From Veronia nyctiphanis (GTDB taxonomy: Bacteria; Pseudomonadota; Gammaproteobacteria; Enterobacterales; Vibrionaceae), in NCBI RefSeq assembly GCF_004116385.1, contig NZ_PEIB01000019.1:21968-85967 (forward strand): 64,000 bases of DNA. The letters are read 5' to 3'. Position numbers and translations under genes: made by a program. The stretch's first letter is position 1. Each line of letters opens with the position of its first letter. The notes under the pieces were generated by a model. The model worked only from the letters and a program-made list of their open reading frames with translations. It ran no database searches and was not told where the DNA came from. Shown in pieces: positions 9,125 through 18,028 of the stretch.

Positions 9125-11746
9125 ATGACAGATGTACTGCTGCAACCCGAGACATTAAAAGACGAACAGCTCGATGCAGCCTTTATCAGAGCCCAGCTAG
9201 ACGCCCACAGCGAACAACAGAAAATCTTATTTTCACAAAATGTTGCTGTCACAGAACTGGTGGAAGAAAAGGCCGCATTCATGGACAGACTCCTGCGTAG
9301 GCTTTGGCTGTATTATGGTTTCGAACGTCACCCCAATATCTCGTTGATTGCCGTAGGGGGGTATGGACGCGGAGAGCTTCACCCACTGTCTGATATCGAC
9401 TTACTGTTACTGAGCGAAGCCCCTCTCGAAGCGACTTACTGTAATAAAATCAGCGAATTCATCACCTTGCTTTGGGACTTGCGTCTTGAAATTGGGCATA
9501 GCGTCAGAACGCTGAGTGAATGTTTGGAAGTCGGCCTCGGAGATTTAACCGTCGCCACCAACTTGCAAGAGTCAAGACTACTTTGCGGCAGTGAACGGTT
9601 ATTCGACCGCCTGACAACAGAAATACGCAGCGAGAGTTTTTGGCCAAGTGAGACATTTTTTCAAGCAAAGGTGAAGGAGCAGAAAGATAGGCATGTGCAT
9701 TATCACGATACGGCCTACAAGCTTGAGCCCGATGTAAAATCTAGCCCTGGTGGCCTGCGTGATATTCACACGCTCAGCTGGGTTGCACTGAGGCATTTTG
9801 GTGCAACAAGCCTTCGTGAAATGAGTAAGTTTGGCTTTCTCACCGACGCAGAGTTCCGTGAACTGACCGAATGTCAGGATATGTTATGGCGTATACGCTT
9901 TGCCCTGCATTTACAAATCAAACGCTACGACAACAGACTTACTTTCGCCCACCAGCCAGGTGTTGCTGAGTTGCTGGGTTATCAGGGTGAAGGCAATAAC
10001 GCCGTTGAGATGATGATGCGAGATTTCTTCCGCACCACCCGGCGTGTTATTGAACTCAACAAAATGTTATTGCAGCTGTTTGATCAGGCTATTCACCCGA
10101 ATGATGTTAAAAGCCAAAAGATTGAAATTCTGAGTGAAGATTTTCAGCGTCGCGGCAACAAAATTGAAGCAAGAAAGCCTGCTCTGTTCCAGGCCCGCCC
10201 TGATACCATCCTCGACATGTTCTTGCATGTCGCCGATGATAAATCCATAGATGCCATATCTGCCGCCACCCTAAGGCAGTTACGCACTGCCAGACGACGA
10301 CTCAACCTTTTCCTCTGTGAACTTCCTTCTGCCCGCGACAAATTTGTCGCACTTACACGCCACCCAAACGCATTACATAAAGCGTTTACCCTGATGCACA
10401 GACACGGTGTGATGGCGGCTTACTTTCCACAGTGGAGTCGAATTGTTGGCCAGATGCAATTCGACCTGTTCCACACCTATACCGTGGACGAACATACCTT
10501 CAGGTTACTGCGACAGATTGATACCTTTGCCTACGAAGAAAACAAAGACAAACATCCAATATGCTGCGATGTTTTACCTCGTATCAAGAAGCAGGAACTT
10601 TTGATCCTCGCTGCTATTTTTCATGATATCGGCAAAGGACGAGGTGGCGACCACTCAGAAATTGGCGCCAAAGAGTCGTATACATTCTGTATCGAACACG
10701 GATTTTCACGGCCTGAGGCCAAGCTCGTCAGTTGGCTGGTCGAAAACCACCTCCTGATGTCAGTCACGGCACAAAGAAAAGATATTTACGATCCAGAAGT
10801 GATCACTGAGTTTGCGAAAACCGTTCGCGATGAAGAGCGTTTAGAGTTCCTAGTTTGCCTCACCGTCGCCGATATCTGCGCGACCAATCCAGAACTTTGG
10901 AACAGTTGGAAGCGCACCCTGCTCTCCGATTTGTTCTATGCGACCCAAAGAGCACTGAGACGCGGGCTGGAAAACCCACCAGACATTCGTGACAGAATCC
11001 GCCACAACCAACACATGGCAGGCGCTATTCTGCGCAAAGAAGGCCATACACAACAGGAAGTCAACGACCTCTGGCATGGATTTAAAGCCGATTATTTTCT
11101 TCGCAACACACACAAACAAATTGCATGGCATAGTCATCACTTACTCAACCACACCGGCGGCCCTTTGGTGTTAGTGAGTAAGAACGCGACCCGGGGTGGC
11201 ACAGAAATCTTCATTTACAGTAAAGATAGACCGAGTTTATTTGCCCGCGTCGTATCTACACTCGACAAATACAATCTAAGCGTTCACGATGCACAAATCA
11301 TGACCAGTAAAAGCGGTCACGCTATGGATACCTTTATGGTCCTCGACCCGAATGGTCACGCCATTGCGCTAGATCGCCATGAGACCATTCGTAAAGGGGT
11401 AATAAAAGCGATGAAGGAAGAAAAGAGCTTGTCACTTTCACGTCGCCGTACCCCAAGAAAACTGATGGCGTTTAGCGTCAAAACAACCGTGCATTTTCTT
11501 CCTGCCAAGTCAGGTAAGAGAACTTTATTGGAGCTTGTTGCACTGGATGCGCCAGGCCTGCTAGCAAAAGTAGGTACCGTTTTCGCGAAACAAGGCGTCT
11601 CCGTTCAGTCTGCAAAAATCACCACCATAGGTGAGCGCGCGGAGGATTTTTTCATCATTGCCGACAACGACAACAAGGCATTGAATGAAGACATGCAAGA
11701 TGCGCTTCGACAGACACTGATCGAAGCATTACATATCCCTCAGTAA
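9125..11746 (+). CDS. glnD: GlnD, bifunctional PII uridylyltransferase/uridylyl-removing enzyme
   Basis: GlnD senses glutamine and adds or removes UMP on PII proteins, controlling nitrogen assimilation. The 873-residue protein has the nucleotidyltransferase motif [15 protein letters not shown] (residues 78-92, catalytic D90 and D92), a central helical domain, the HD hydrolase motif [15 protein letters not shown] near residue 500, and two C-terminal ACT domains ([20 protein letters not shown] and [21 protein letters not shown]). The start is supported by AAGGACAG eight bases upstream. Position next to map and yaeH matches enterobacteria. Confidence 0.97.
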   Translation: MTDVLLQPETLKDEQLDAAFIRAQLDAHSEQQKILFSQNVAVTELVEEKAAFMDRLLRRLWLYYGFERHPNISLIAVGGYGRGELHPLSDIDLLLLSEAPLEATYCNKISEFITLLWDLRLEIGHSVRTLSECLEVGLGDLTVATNLQESRLLCGSERLFDRLTTEIRSESFWPSETFFQAKVKEQKDRHVHYHDTAYKLEPDVKSSPGGLRDIHTLSWVALRHFGATSLREMSKFGFLTDAEFRELTECQDMLWRIRFALHLQIKRYDNRLTFAHQPGVAELLGYQGEGNNAVEMMMRDFFRTTRRVIELNKMLLQLFDQAIHPNDVKSQKIEILSEDFQRRGNKIEARKPALFQARPDTILDMFLHVADDKSIDAISAATLRQLRTARRRLNLFLCELPSARDKFVALTRHPNALHKAFTLMHRHGVMAAYFPQWSRIVGQMQFDLFHTYTVDEHTFRLLRQIDTFAYEENKDKHPICCDVLPRIKKQELLILAAIFHDIGKGRGGDHSEIGAKESYTFCIEHGFSRPEAKLVSWLVENHLLMSVTAQRKDIYDPEVITEFAKTVRDEERLEFLVCLTVADICATNPELWNSWKRTLLSDLFYATQRALRRGLENPPDIRDRIRHNQHMAGAILRKEGHTQQEVNDLWHGFKADYFLRNTHKQIAWHSHHLLNHTGGPLVLVSKNATRGGTEIFIYSKDRPSLFARVVSTLDKYNLSVHDAQIMTSKSGHAMDTFMVLDPNGHAIALDRHETIRKGVIKAMKEEKSLSLSRRRTPRKLMAFSVKTTVHFLPAKSGKRTLLELVALDAPGLLAKVGTVFAKQGVSVQSAKITTIGERAEDFFIIADNDNKALNEDMQDALRQTLIEALHIPQ

Positions 11747-11807
11747 CCGTGGTTTTAGGCATCGCAACTTACGCGGTGCCCCTCCACATTCTCAAGGAGG
11801 TAACACA

Positions 11808-12185
11808 ATGTATGAACATCTGAGTCAGTTAGGTATCAAAAAGCCAGAAGAAATCGAGCGCTATTCGTTAAGGCAAGAAGCGCATTCAGATACACTAAAA
11901 ATCTACTTCACCCGCCAGAAAGGCGAACTCTTCGCTAAAAGCATCAAATTCAAATATCCGAGACAGCGCAAGAATGTGGTTGTCGACAGTGGCAGCGGCC
12001 TGTTTAGGGAGATCACAGAGATAAACCGCAGTTTGTCGCTGGTCATTGATGAGCTGGATAAAATTGTTAAACCTGTTCAGGCCGAGCAGGACGTGAAGAA
12101 GAAAATCCTCACCGATCTCCGCCATTTAGAAAAAGTGGTAGCAATGAAAATAGCAGAAATTGAAGCCGATCTTGAGAAGCTTTGA
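11808..12185 (+). CDS. yaeH: YaeH, DUF3461 family protein
   Basis: The 125-residue protein ([20 protein letters not shown]...) is close in length and sequence to E. coli YaeH of the DUF3461 family. Function is unknown. It is highly charged, with a YPRQRK block near residue 50 and a predicted C-terminal coiled coil ([20 protein letters not shown]). An excellent ribosome binding site (AAGGAGGT) precedes the ATG. It sits after glnD as in E. coli, where yaeH and dapD are also near; here dapD is about 50 kb away. Confidence 0.9.
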   Translation: MYEHLSQLGIKKPEEIERYSLRQEAHSDTLKIYFTRQKGELFAKSIKFKYPRQRKNVVVDSGSGLFREITEINRSLSLVIDELDKIVKPVQAEQDVKKKILTDLRHLEKVVAMKIAEIEADLEKL

Positions 12186-12208
12186 TTTTTCCCTGAATCA
12201 CTTTATGT

Positions 12209-12232
12209 AAAGCCTGCGCGCAGGCTTTATTT
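12209..12232. terminator. Bidirectional terminator between yaeH and truC
   Basis: A perfect 20-base palindrome, AAAGCCTGCGCGCAGGCTTT, is followed by TTAT-rich sequence and lies between convergent yaeH and truC, so it could end transcription from both sides. Confidence 0.75.
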
Positions 12233-12992
12233 ATATCTCTGACGCTAGGTCGTCAGGCGTCCACCCAAGCCCCTTCAGCACACGATGCCATGTTTCATCC
12301 AAATCGGCAGTGACTGTTACTTCGACATCCGTCACCGGATGCGTAAATCGCAACTCAGAGGCATGCAGCAATAATCGGTGGCAATGAAATTCCCTCCTAA
12401 ACAGTCGGTTATGCCTTCCATCACCATGATTTACGTCACCGATAATATGATGACTTAAGTGGTGCATGTGTCGCCGTAACTGATGCTTTCGGCCTGTATG
12501 GGGCTTCATCTCCACCAGCGAGTACCGGCAACTCTGATAGCGGCCAAGCGGAATCGGTAATTCTGCCGTTGCAACAGGCCGGTATTCCGTCACCGCTTCT
12601 TTTGCTTCTGGCTCAGCGGTAGCGTGTTTGTCCGCGACCTTATCAAGCTCTTCTTTTAGCGGGTAATCAAGCAAAGCAGCTTCCTTAACCCACCCTCGTA
12701 CCACAGCATGATAAGTCTTTTTCACATCTCGGCCTGCAAACATTGGCATCATTTGAGAGGCAATTTCTGATGAAAGCGCGAAGAGGAGAACCCCCGACGT
12801 GGGCCTATCGAGGCGATGAAGGGGAAAAACATGCTGGCCAATTTGGTCACGCAGTGTTTGCATGACAAAGCGGGTTTCGCCTTTATCCAGCCATGAGCGG
12901 TGGACCAGCATGCCTGATGGTTTATTGACGGCCACCAGCCACTCATCCTGATAGACAATCTCCAGAATTGGAGGCGTTTCATCACCCGTCAC
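12231..12992 (-). CDS. truC: TruC, tRNA pseudouridine(65) synthase
   Basis: TruC isomerises U65 of tRNAs. The 253-residue protein is of the RluA-type pseudouridine synthase fold, with the catalytic aspartate D62 in HRLDRPTSGVLL, an N-terminal VAVNKPSGMLVHRS segment and KPHTGRKHQLRRHM near residue 165. The start is a GTG whose first base is the last base of the yqcC stop codon (TAGTG), indicating translational coupling. The yqcC-truC pair is as in E. coli. Confidence 0.94.
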   Translation of the reverse strand: MTGDETPPILEIVYQDEWLVAVNKPSGMLVHRSWLDKGETRFVMQTLRDQIGQHVFPLHRLDRPTSGVLLFALSSEIASQMMPMFAGRDVKKTYHAVVRGWVKEAALLDYPLKEELDKVADKHATAEPEAKEAVTEYRPVATAELPIPLGRYQSCRYSLVEMKPHTGRKHQLRRHMHHLSHHIIGDVNHGDGRHNRLFRREFHCHRLLLHASELRFTHPVTDVEVTVTADLDETWHRVLKGLGWTPDDLASEI

Positions 12993-13315
12993 TACGAGCC
13001 TGCCTGAAACAGCTTATCGAATTTCAATAGAATCGCCGCAATATCATCACGACCCATGCTGTGCTTCATCGCTTCTTCGACGTAAGGCGAAATAGAAAAA
13101 TTCGACGGAATCTGCGCTTCCTGCTCCAGCATAAAGCGCATTTTCGGCAGAAAAATCCACTGCAGCCACTCACCACACGTTAGCGTATCAACCGCAAACG
13201 GCTCGGTACTGGCCAATGCCTCATCAGACGGAGGTACTTCTTGCCAATGTTGATGTTGTTTAAGTGCAACTTCTAGATCATCGAGAAGCTGCAAAGCATG
13301 TTGGTGAGTATTCAA
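12992..13315 (-). CDS. yqcC: YqcC family protein (DUF446)
   Basis: A 107-residue protein of unknown function, family DUF446, with the conserved QHQHWQEVPP, FAVDTLTCGEWLQWIFLPKM and ALLLKFDKLF-like segments. I place the start at a TTG (13315) because GGAG lies seven bases upstream and the resulting N-terminus MNTHQHALQLLDDLEVAL aligns with E. coli YqcC; the open frame extends 27 codons further, but that part looks non-coding. It is coupled to truC. Confidence 0.88.
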   Translation of the reverse strand: MNTHQHALQLLDDLEVALKQHQHWQEVPPSDEALASTEPFAVDTLTCGEWLQWIFLPKMRFMLEQEAQIPSNFSISPYVEEAMKHSMGRDDIAAILLKFDKLFQAGS

Positions 13316-13597
13316 GGCAAACTCCAAATTTAACTGAAAGTCAGTGTTCACTTTCAGTGCAAATGAATAAAGGGAGCAAGAATAGCATGGCAGCATATTC
13401 TGGACACCCCCGAACGATTAGCGGTTGAATGACATATTAACAGTGAGCCGCTCCTCACTGGCTGCAATACTTGAGAGCTCCGTTACATCAGATAGCAATG
13501 CTTTCCGGTTTTTTTATTCCCAGCATGCAAATTCCAAGACGCAATCTTGTGATTTGATATACTCGACTTTCTGTTTTGGAATTAGATGTAAACGACA

Positions 13598-14644
13598 ATG
13601 GAAAATGCGCTGACCCTGAGTGCCATTCTGAATAAGGCTGGCTGTGATTATCTGGTTTATGACCTCAGCCGACGAGTCACAGAAATCCCCAATGAGCAAT
13701 TTGAAGCGGTGGAAAATAATCACCAGCCGTATCCATTTCCTATTCAGCAACATGCGCAGCTTGGCGTTGCCTTCTCACAGGCAGGCCAAACACCATGGGT
13801 GTGGTTTTTAAAGATGCCTCTGGATGAGCGCGGTCTTCTCAATCAGGCTGCACTTGGCGACTTTATTCAGTTTGTCGCACAAGCAATGGGCGCAACACTC
13901 GACAAAAAACCAACAGAGGAAGAAAGGGAAAAACTCGTCAATAACCCCTATACCTTTGCGCCTACCGATGACAAAAAGGCTATTTTCCATGCCCTGTTGA
14001 CGGAAAACCTCAATCTGCCTGCCAGTCAGTATTTTGATCATACCCAGCACTACACTGCGGGTGAACTTGGCTGGGATAACTGGCAAGGAGTAGGCCTACA
14101 GGGTTTAGCTGATATCTGCGCGCGAATGGGTAGCCACAACAACTTGGCGTTGATAAAGAAAGCTCTCAGCAACATGCCAGACACTCCCAAATATGCTCTA
14201 TTAGGTTGCCTTGAACACTGTGAGCTACCCGCAAGCCTTGCCAAGCGCGTGAATGAAACCATTGGTGAGTTACTCGAAAGGCCCGAAGTTGACCTTTTCT
14301 TACTTACCGCTTTTGTCAGAGCCCTGTCAGGTGCCGACAAAACACTGTTAAGTGAACGCGTTCAGTTATTAATCGACAGCGAGAAACTGGCGCACCGAGA
14401 AATGCTTATCGCTATTGCTGGACGTTGCTGGCACGTCCTGGACAACCCAGCGCTTCTTGACGCCTTTTTGATTAGGGTTGCCGCCTGTGATGATGCCACC
14501 TTTTTTCGTCAGATAATCGCGGATTTGGTGATGATCCCTGCTCTACGTCCACAAGTATTGAATATGCTGCACGGCAATGCGAGCCCGACATTACTTAACG
14601 CCGTTAACGAACTCCAAAATGCAGTGAAGGCCGGAAATGACTGA
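13598..14644 (+). CDS. DUF3549 family protein
   Basis: The 348-residue protein resembles the DUF3549 family, which I know from vibrios and relatives near truC. No catalytic motif, signal peptide or membrane helix is visible. It is acidic and helix-rich, and the second half has repeated leucine-rich helices (LFLLTAFVRALSGADKTLLS...), suggesting an alpha-solenoid. It overlaps the next gene by eight bases, so the pair is one operon, transcribed away from yqcC-truC. Function is unknown. Confidence 0.8.
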   Translation: MENALTLSAILNKAGCDYLVYDLSRRVTEIPNEQFEAVENNHQPYPFPIQQHAQLGVAFSQAGQTPWVWFLKMPLDERGLLNQAALGDFIQFVAQAMGATLDKKPTEEEREKLVNNPYTFAPTDDKKAIFHALLTENLNLPASQYFDHTQHYTAGELGWDNWQGVGLQGLADICARMGSHNNLALIKKALSNMPDTPKYALLGCLEHCELPASLAKRVNETIGELLERPEVDLFLLTAFVRALSGADKTLLSERVQLLIDSEKLAHREMLIAIAGRCWHVLDNPALLDAFLIRVAACDDATFFRQIIADLVMIPALRPQVLNMLHGNASPTLLNAVNELQNAVKAGND

Positions 14645-14945
14645 TTTACTTCTGATACTTGGTGTCGCGTTTTTCTGCTTCCTTTTCTGGCAGCAGAGAA
14701 GACAAAGCGAAAATGCGCAGCTTTATATCAAACAACGTTGTCAGCAGTTAGATCTTCAACTGCTGTCAGTTGCTCGTGGCGAGCACTCTATCGGCTGGCC
14801 AAAAGGCCCATTATCAATTGAGACCCGCTACTTTTTTGAGTTTTCCGTAAATGGCGCTGATAACTATGAGGGTTACGCGCTTATGGCTGGGTTACGCTTG
14901 AAAAACGTCTATATCCCGCCACATCCAATGCCTGAGGGCAGATAA
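14637..14945 (+). CDS. DUF3301 family protein, single-pass membrane protein
   Basis: A 102-residue protein with an N-terminal membrane helix (LLLILGVAFFCFLFW, residues 4-18) followed by a basic segment QQRRQSENAQ and a soluble domain containing YFFEFSVNGADNYEGYALM. It matches the DUF3301 family of unknown function, usually next to DUF3549. It overlaps that gene by eight bases. The end of the protein is 1.2 kb from the next coding region; the space between holds the two CsrB RNAs. Confidence 0.8.
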   Translation: MTDLLLILGVAFFCFLFWQQRRQSENAQLYIKQRCQQLDLQLLSVARGEHSIGWPKGPLSIETRYFFEFSVNGADNYEGYALMAGLRLKNVYIPPHPMPEGR

Positions 14946-15045
14946 GAAAGGTCAAACAAGGCAGGTTGGTGGTTTTTGATATAACGTTGAGATGGGACAG
15001 TATGCGGTTTAAATAGCTGGCAACGTTGATATTTTCTGCCAGACT

Positions 15046-15433
15046 AAAAGAGAACGGGCGCGACAATCGTCGCGCCCTGAGGTCTTACTTGCAGCTATCC
15101 TGCTACGCAATGTGCTCCCTGCACCATCCTTGATTAGTCGCTGTATCCTTCAGCGCTATCCTTAACTCTCCGTCCTGGAGGTGTCCGTGCGATCAATCCT
15201 GATCCATCGAGAAGTCCTGTCTCGACTCGCATCCTCATCCTGAGGGTGTCCATTAAACCCATCCCGGGCTGTATCCTTGTATCATCCTGATCAGTAAACA
15301 TCCTATTTACTGCAGCGGTTCCTTCCAATCCATGTTCCCGATACCAATAACTGTTTCATCCTGAATCAATTATTTTTACTCGGATAACCAATAATCTTGG
15401 TGAGGTCCCTTTCATCAGTCATCCCCGACTGAC
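15046..15433 (-). ncRNA. CsrB-type regulatory RNA, copy 1
   Basis: Minus-strand RNA of about 390 bases with 25 GGA triplets, many as AGGA(T/C)G or AGGAT in short hairpin loops, the binding signature for CsrA/RsmA. It ends in a terminator: GGGCGCGAC, loop GATT, GTCGCGCCC, then GTTCTCTTTT (stem at 15056-15077). A candidate -10 (TAAAGT, 15441-15446) puts the start near 15433. CsrB RNAs titrate CsrA and so relieve its repression of target mRNAs. E. coli csrB is likewise next to yqcC, supporting orthology of position. It shares a near-identical block (GGACACCCTCAGGATGAGGA) with copy 2. Exact 5' end is uncertain. Confidence 0.85.
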
Positions 15434-15600
15434 AACGCACACTTTACGCGAAGAAGATAAATAAACAACCAACTGCCCATGAACAAAGATCACAGAAAAT
15501 ACTGCCAATTCAGCCAAAAAACACAAGGTGCTGTTTTTAAAGTGTTTTATTATTGAGAAAAATACTTTTCTCAATGCTGAATCAGGTTTGTCCCACACCT

Positions 15601-15620
15601 TTGTAAGAGATCTCTCACAA
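15601..15620 (-). promoter_or_regulatory. Putative VarA/UvrY (GacA) binding site for CsrB copy 1
   Basis: TTGTAAGAGATCTCTCACAA is a nearly perfect palindrome fitting the GacA/UvrY upstream activating consensus TGTAAG-N6-CTTACA with one change (CTCACA). It lies about 177 bases upstream of the predicted start of copy 1, the usual distance for such sites. Confidence 0.75.
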
Positions 15621-15713
15621 GCTTTTGGCAGATTTGACGCCTTTTACTCTTTGGCAAGAAGTAACTCATTGATGTTAAACAACGAGGAAACCGTCATAAA
15701 TGCAACCATTAAC

Positions 15714-16002
15714 GAAAAAGGCGCATCCTTTCGGATGCGCCTCTGTGGCTTTTTTAGCTACCGTGCTAATTTAGGTGCTCCCTGCTTCACTCCGTGATGC
15801 TGTCGCTGATTCCCTAAGCCGATATCCTTTTCATCTTTCCATGTAAGCGAAAATTCATTTCTCGCAACACATCCTCGTCCTGAGGGTGTCCTTTGCCTTC
15901 CTGGCAAGCAACGCGTCCTACGTGCCAACACTGTCCTAATTTCCTTGTTGTTCCCTTCGACTGATTAATGCTCTTGGTCCCTGAGCACATCTCCCTGTCG
16001 AC
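15714..16002 (-). ncRNA. CsrB-type regulatory RNA, copy 2
   Basis: Minus-strand RNA of about 289 bases with 15 GGA triplets before the terminator. Its predicted 5' end, GTCGACAGGGAG (16002 down to 15991), equals the 5' end of E. coli CsrB as I recall it. It is preceded by a -10-like TAATCT. It ends in a strong terminator, GGCGCATCC, loop GAAA, GGATGCGCC, then TTTTTC (15713-15741). It shares the block GGACACCCTCAGGACGAGGA with copy 1. The role is expected to be CsrA sequestration under control of the BarA/UvrY (VarS/VarA) system. Confidence 0.88.
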
Positions 16003-16160
16003 GGAAATAAGATTACAGGATTGATAATTCAGAACAATGCATCAGAAAAAATTTTCAGCGTAATATTATGCATCAGCCCAACCAAAAACCTTTAAATCCT
16101 TGTTTTATAATCAATAGAACAATTAACAACTCACAAATAACGCTAATTATTCCTACAGAG

Positions 16161-16180
16161 TTGTGAGATTTCTCTTACAA
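16161..16180 (-). promoter_or_regulatory. Putative VarA/UvrY (GacA) binding site for CsrB copy 2
   Basis: TTGTGAGATTTCTCTTACAA fits TGTAAG-N6-CTTACA with one change in the left arm (TGTGAG). It lies about 168 bases upstream of the predicted copy 2 start, nearly the same spacing as the site for copy 1, and ten bases past the end of the Zn-ribbon gene. Confidence 0.75.
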
Positions 16181-16189
16181 GACTTGTAC

Positions 16190-16993
16190 TCATTTAATGA
16201 AGACTTTATGGCAAGACGAATCACTGAAAATCCCAAGATATGTTCGACACCAGACACAGCTGTCACATTTAAAATCAAACACCTCATGCAGAGGCATTTC
16301 TAAACGCCAGTCACCGCCACATTTGGGACAATATCTATTCGTTTCCGATTCAGCATCACCGCCACCTACGCGGTACAAATAGTAATAGGTCGGTATTCCT
16401 GAAAGGTATTCAATACGACCACGAAGATCCCAGCCTTTAATACTGAGCAAGCTATCTATATTTGATATTTCAGCCAATGCGGCATGTTCGGCTTTAAACG
16501 CCCCTGCCATCTGAATTTCATCACAGGCCTGCCACTCCGTCTGCCACTTCACCACAGCTTTATGGTCGCCGTTAAATGTAGCCGGAAGTCTGTATAAAGG
16601 AATTGGCAACAATGTCTCCCCACATCGAAGAGGTGAGCATGTATGCACATAGGTCGTGTATAAAACCTGCCAAGGCCGCTCATTGCCCTCGGCACTGGCT
16701 TCTGAGTTGATATCTCTACCCAGCACTTTGACTTTGGGCGACAACAAACACGCGTCTGTCAGCCTGTTTAACGCCGCTTTCACTTGGACGCTATGATATT
16801 CACCGCTTAAGCTGTCTTCTTCTGGGCACACTGCCCTGACTTGAAAAATACCGTCGCCCATTACCATTGGAAACTCTCTCCCAAGTACCTGACCGTTATA
16901 CCTCAGCGCATCCAGTAAGCCGTTAACACTTTTATCAACTGCCGTGATTGTGGTGTTATCAAAGCATTCAAAGGTCAGCTCAACAACAAACAT
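16190..16993 (-). CDS. Zn-ribbon-containing protein (DUF2310 family)
   Basis: The 267-residue protein ends with a zinc ribbon, CPKCGGDWRL followed about 17 residues on by CDSCVWC. The N-terminal part has no recognisable catalytic motif. It fits the DUF2310 family of Zn-ribbon proteins suspected to bind nucleic acid, which I recall in vibrios near queF and syd. The function is unproven. It is transcribed toward the CsrB genes, and its stop lies next to the copy 2 activator site. Confidence 0.8.
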   Translation of the reverse strand: MFVVELTFECFDNTTITAVDKSVNGLLDALRYNGQVLGREFPMVMGDGIFQVRAVCPEEDSLSGEYHSVQVKAALNRLTDACLLSPKVKVLGRDINSEASAEGNERPWQVLYTTYVHTCSPLRCGETLLPIPLYRLPATFNGDHKAVVKWQTEWQACDEIQMAGAFKAEHAALAEISNIDSLLSIKGWDLRGRIEYLSGIPTYYYLYRVGGGDAESETNRYCPKCGGDWRLEMPLHEVFDFKCDSCVWCRTYLGIFSDSSCHKVFIK

Positions 16994-17248
16994 GATTCCT
17001 ACCTATACTGTTTTCGGGTTTTCTTGCGCAGGACTCTTCAACATTGTCGACGCAGGAAAGATGCGCCATTCTATCTAAACTGACCGCAAAGCTCACCGTC
17101 GTATCTGACGTTCCGCTTTTCGGATTCGCTATCGGATGACGAGGACAGGCATAAATGGGCTTGCCGATATATTTAGCTTCAACGTATTCTTAACAACGAC
17201 CAATAAAAAAGAGTCGGCATTCTAATAAAGAAAGGAGACAACGCGATT

Positions 17249-17482
17249 ATGGAAGTATTCAAACACGATCTCGAAAACCTCTTCAGTCAACTGGGTCTGG
17301 CATCTGACAAAGATTCCATAGAACTCTTTCTTTCAGAGCACTCTGTGCCAGCGTCAACCTCTTTGCAAGATGCGACGTTTTGGACTCAATCACAACAGCA
17401 ATTTCTCCGAGAAGCTCTGTTACAGGATGCTGACTGGAGCGAACAAATCGATCTTCTCGACTCCCGATTAAGGCGTCAGTGA
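17249..17482 (+). CDS. DUF2789 family protein
   Basis: A small acidic protein of 77 residues (MEVFKHDLENLFSQLGLASD...), preceded by AAAGGAGA. It resembles the DUF2789 family found in marine gammaproteobacteria, of unknown function. Two or three helices are likely; no cysteine clusters or membrane segments. The next gene begins 28 bases downstream in the same direction. Confidence 0.75.
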   Translation: MEVFKHDLENLFSQLGLASDKDSIELFLSEHSVPASTSLQDATFWTQSQQQFLREALLQDADWSEQIDLLDSRLRRQ

Positions 17483-17510
17483 AGGATATAAAGAAGGACA
17501 TACAGGTTTT

Positions 17511-17807
17511 ATGGACAATCGAACCGACTTTACACAGTCACTGGAAGAAGCCATTTCATCATTAGTCGCTGAGGGGAAACAGCCCTCAGTGGCATTGGTT
17601 AAAAGCCGTCTCGGTGTTGCCGTCCCCATGCCACTCATTATCACCGCCTTACAGCGCTGGAAGAAAAACGGTGTGGTGCCTAAAGTGGAAAAAGTGGCAT
17701 CAGAAAAGTCGGACAGCCAAAGAATTTCTGAACTAGAGAGTAAAGTCTACGCACTGGAAAAACAGATTGCAGAGCTTGAAACGAAAATAGCTGATAAGCC
17801 TCACTAA
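17511..17807 (+). CDS. Small helix/coiled-coil protein of unknown function
   Basis: A 98-residue protein with an N-terminal domain (TQSLEEAISSLVAEGKQPSVALVKSRLG) resembling the winged-helix-like start of KfrA-type DNA-binding proteins, and a C-terminal coiled coil (SELESKVYALEKQIAELETK). The likeness to KfrA is my reading and weak. An AAGGA motif lies 16 bases upstream, rather far from the ATG. Probably co-transcribed with the DUF2789 gene. Confidence 0.65.
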   Translation: MDNRTDFTQSLEEAISSLVAEGKQPSVALVKSRLGVAVPMPLIITALQRWKKNGVVPKVEKVASEKSDSQRISELESKVYALEKQIAELETKIADKPH

Positions 17808-18028
17808 ATGTAACGAAAGTAATCTTACTATCGTTCATTGCCAATCAACGCACACCCGATAAAGTACCTGCTGGAAAATCTCATAACCAGAGAGTGCTAT
17901 GAGACAGGCAGTTTCTATATCGGGTTTTCAACGCTTTCATTCTGACTATTGATATGCTTTCAATTAGCATGCAACTTCAAATTTAAGTACACTCACCGCA
18001 ATAAACTCACACACGTGGCAACATCGCA

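Noticed and set aside
13440..13460. Inverted repeat CAGTGAG...CTCACTG between yqcC and the DUF3549 gene
   Set aside because: It has no T-run on either side and lies between divergent genes, so it is not a terminator; an operator role cannot be supported from this alone.
15528..15797. 89-residue open frame on the plus strand in the CsrB gap
   Set aside because: It runs antisense through the CsrB copy 2 terminator and the activator site, has no family resemblance and no ribosome binding site worth noting.
15090..15990. Many ATCC/TCCTG repeats looking like a repeat array or CRISPR-like element
   Set aside because: Spacing is irregular and no fixed repeat unit exists; on the minus strand they are GGA motifs of the two CsrB RNAs.
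17808..18028. preQ1 riboswitch upstream of queF
   Set aside because: I looked for the short H-type pseudoknot pattern close to the start and saw none.
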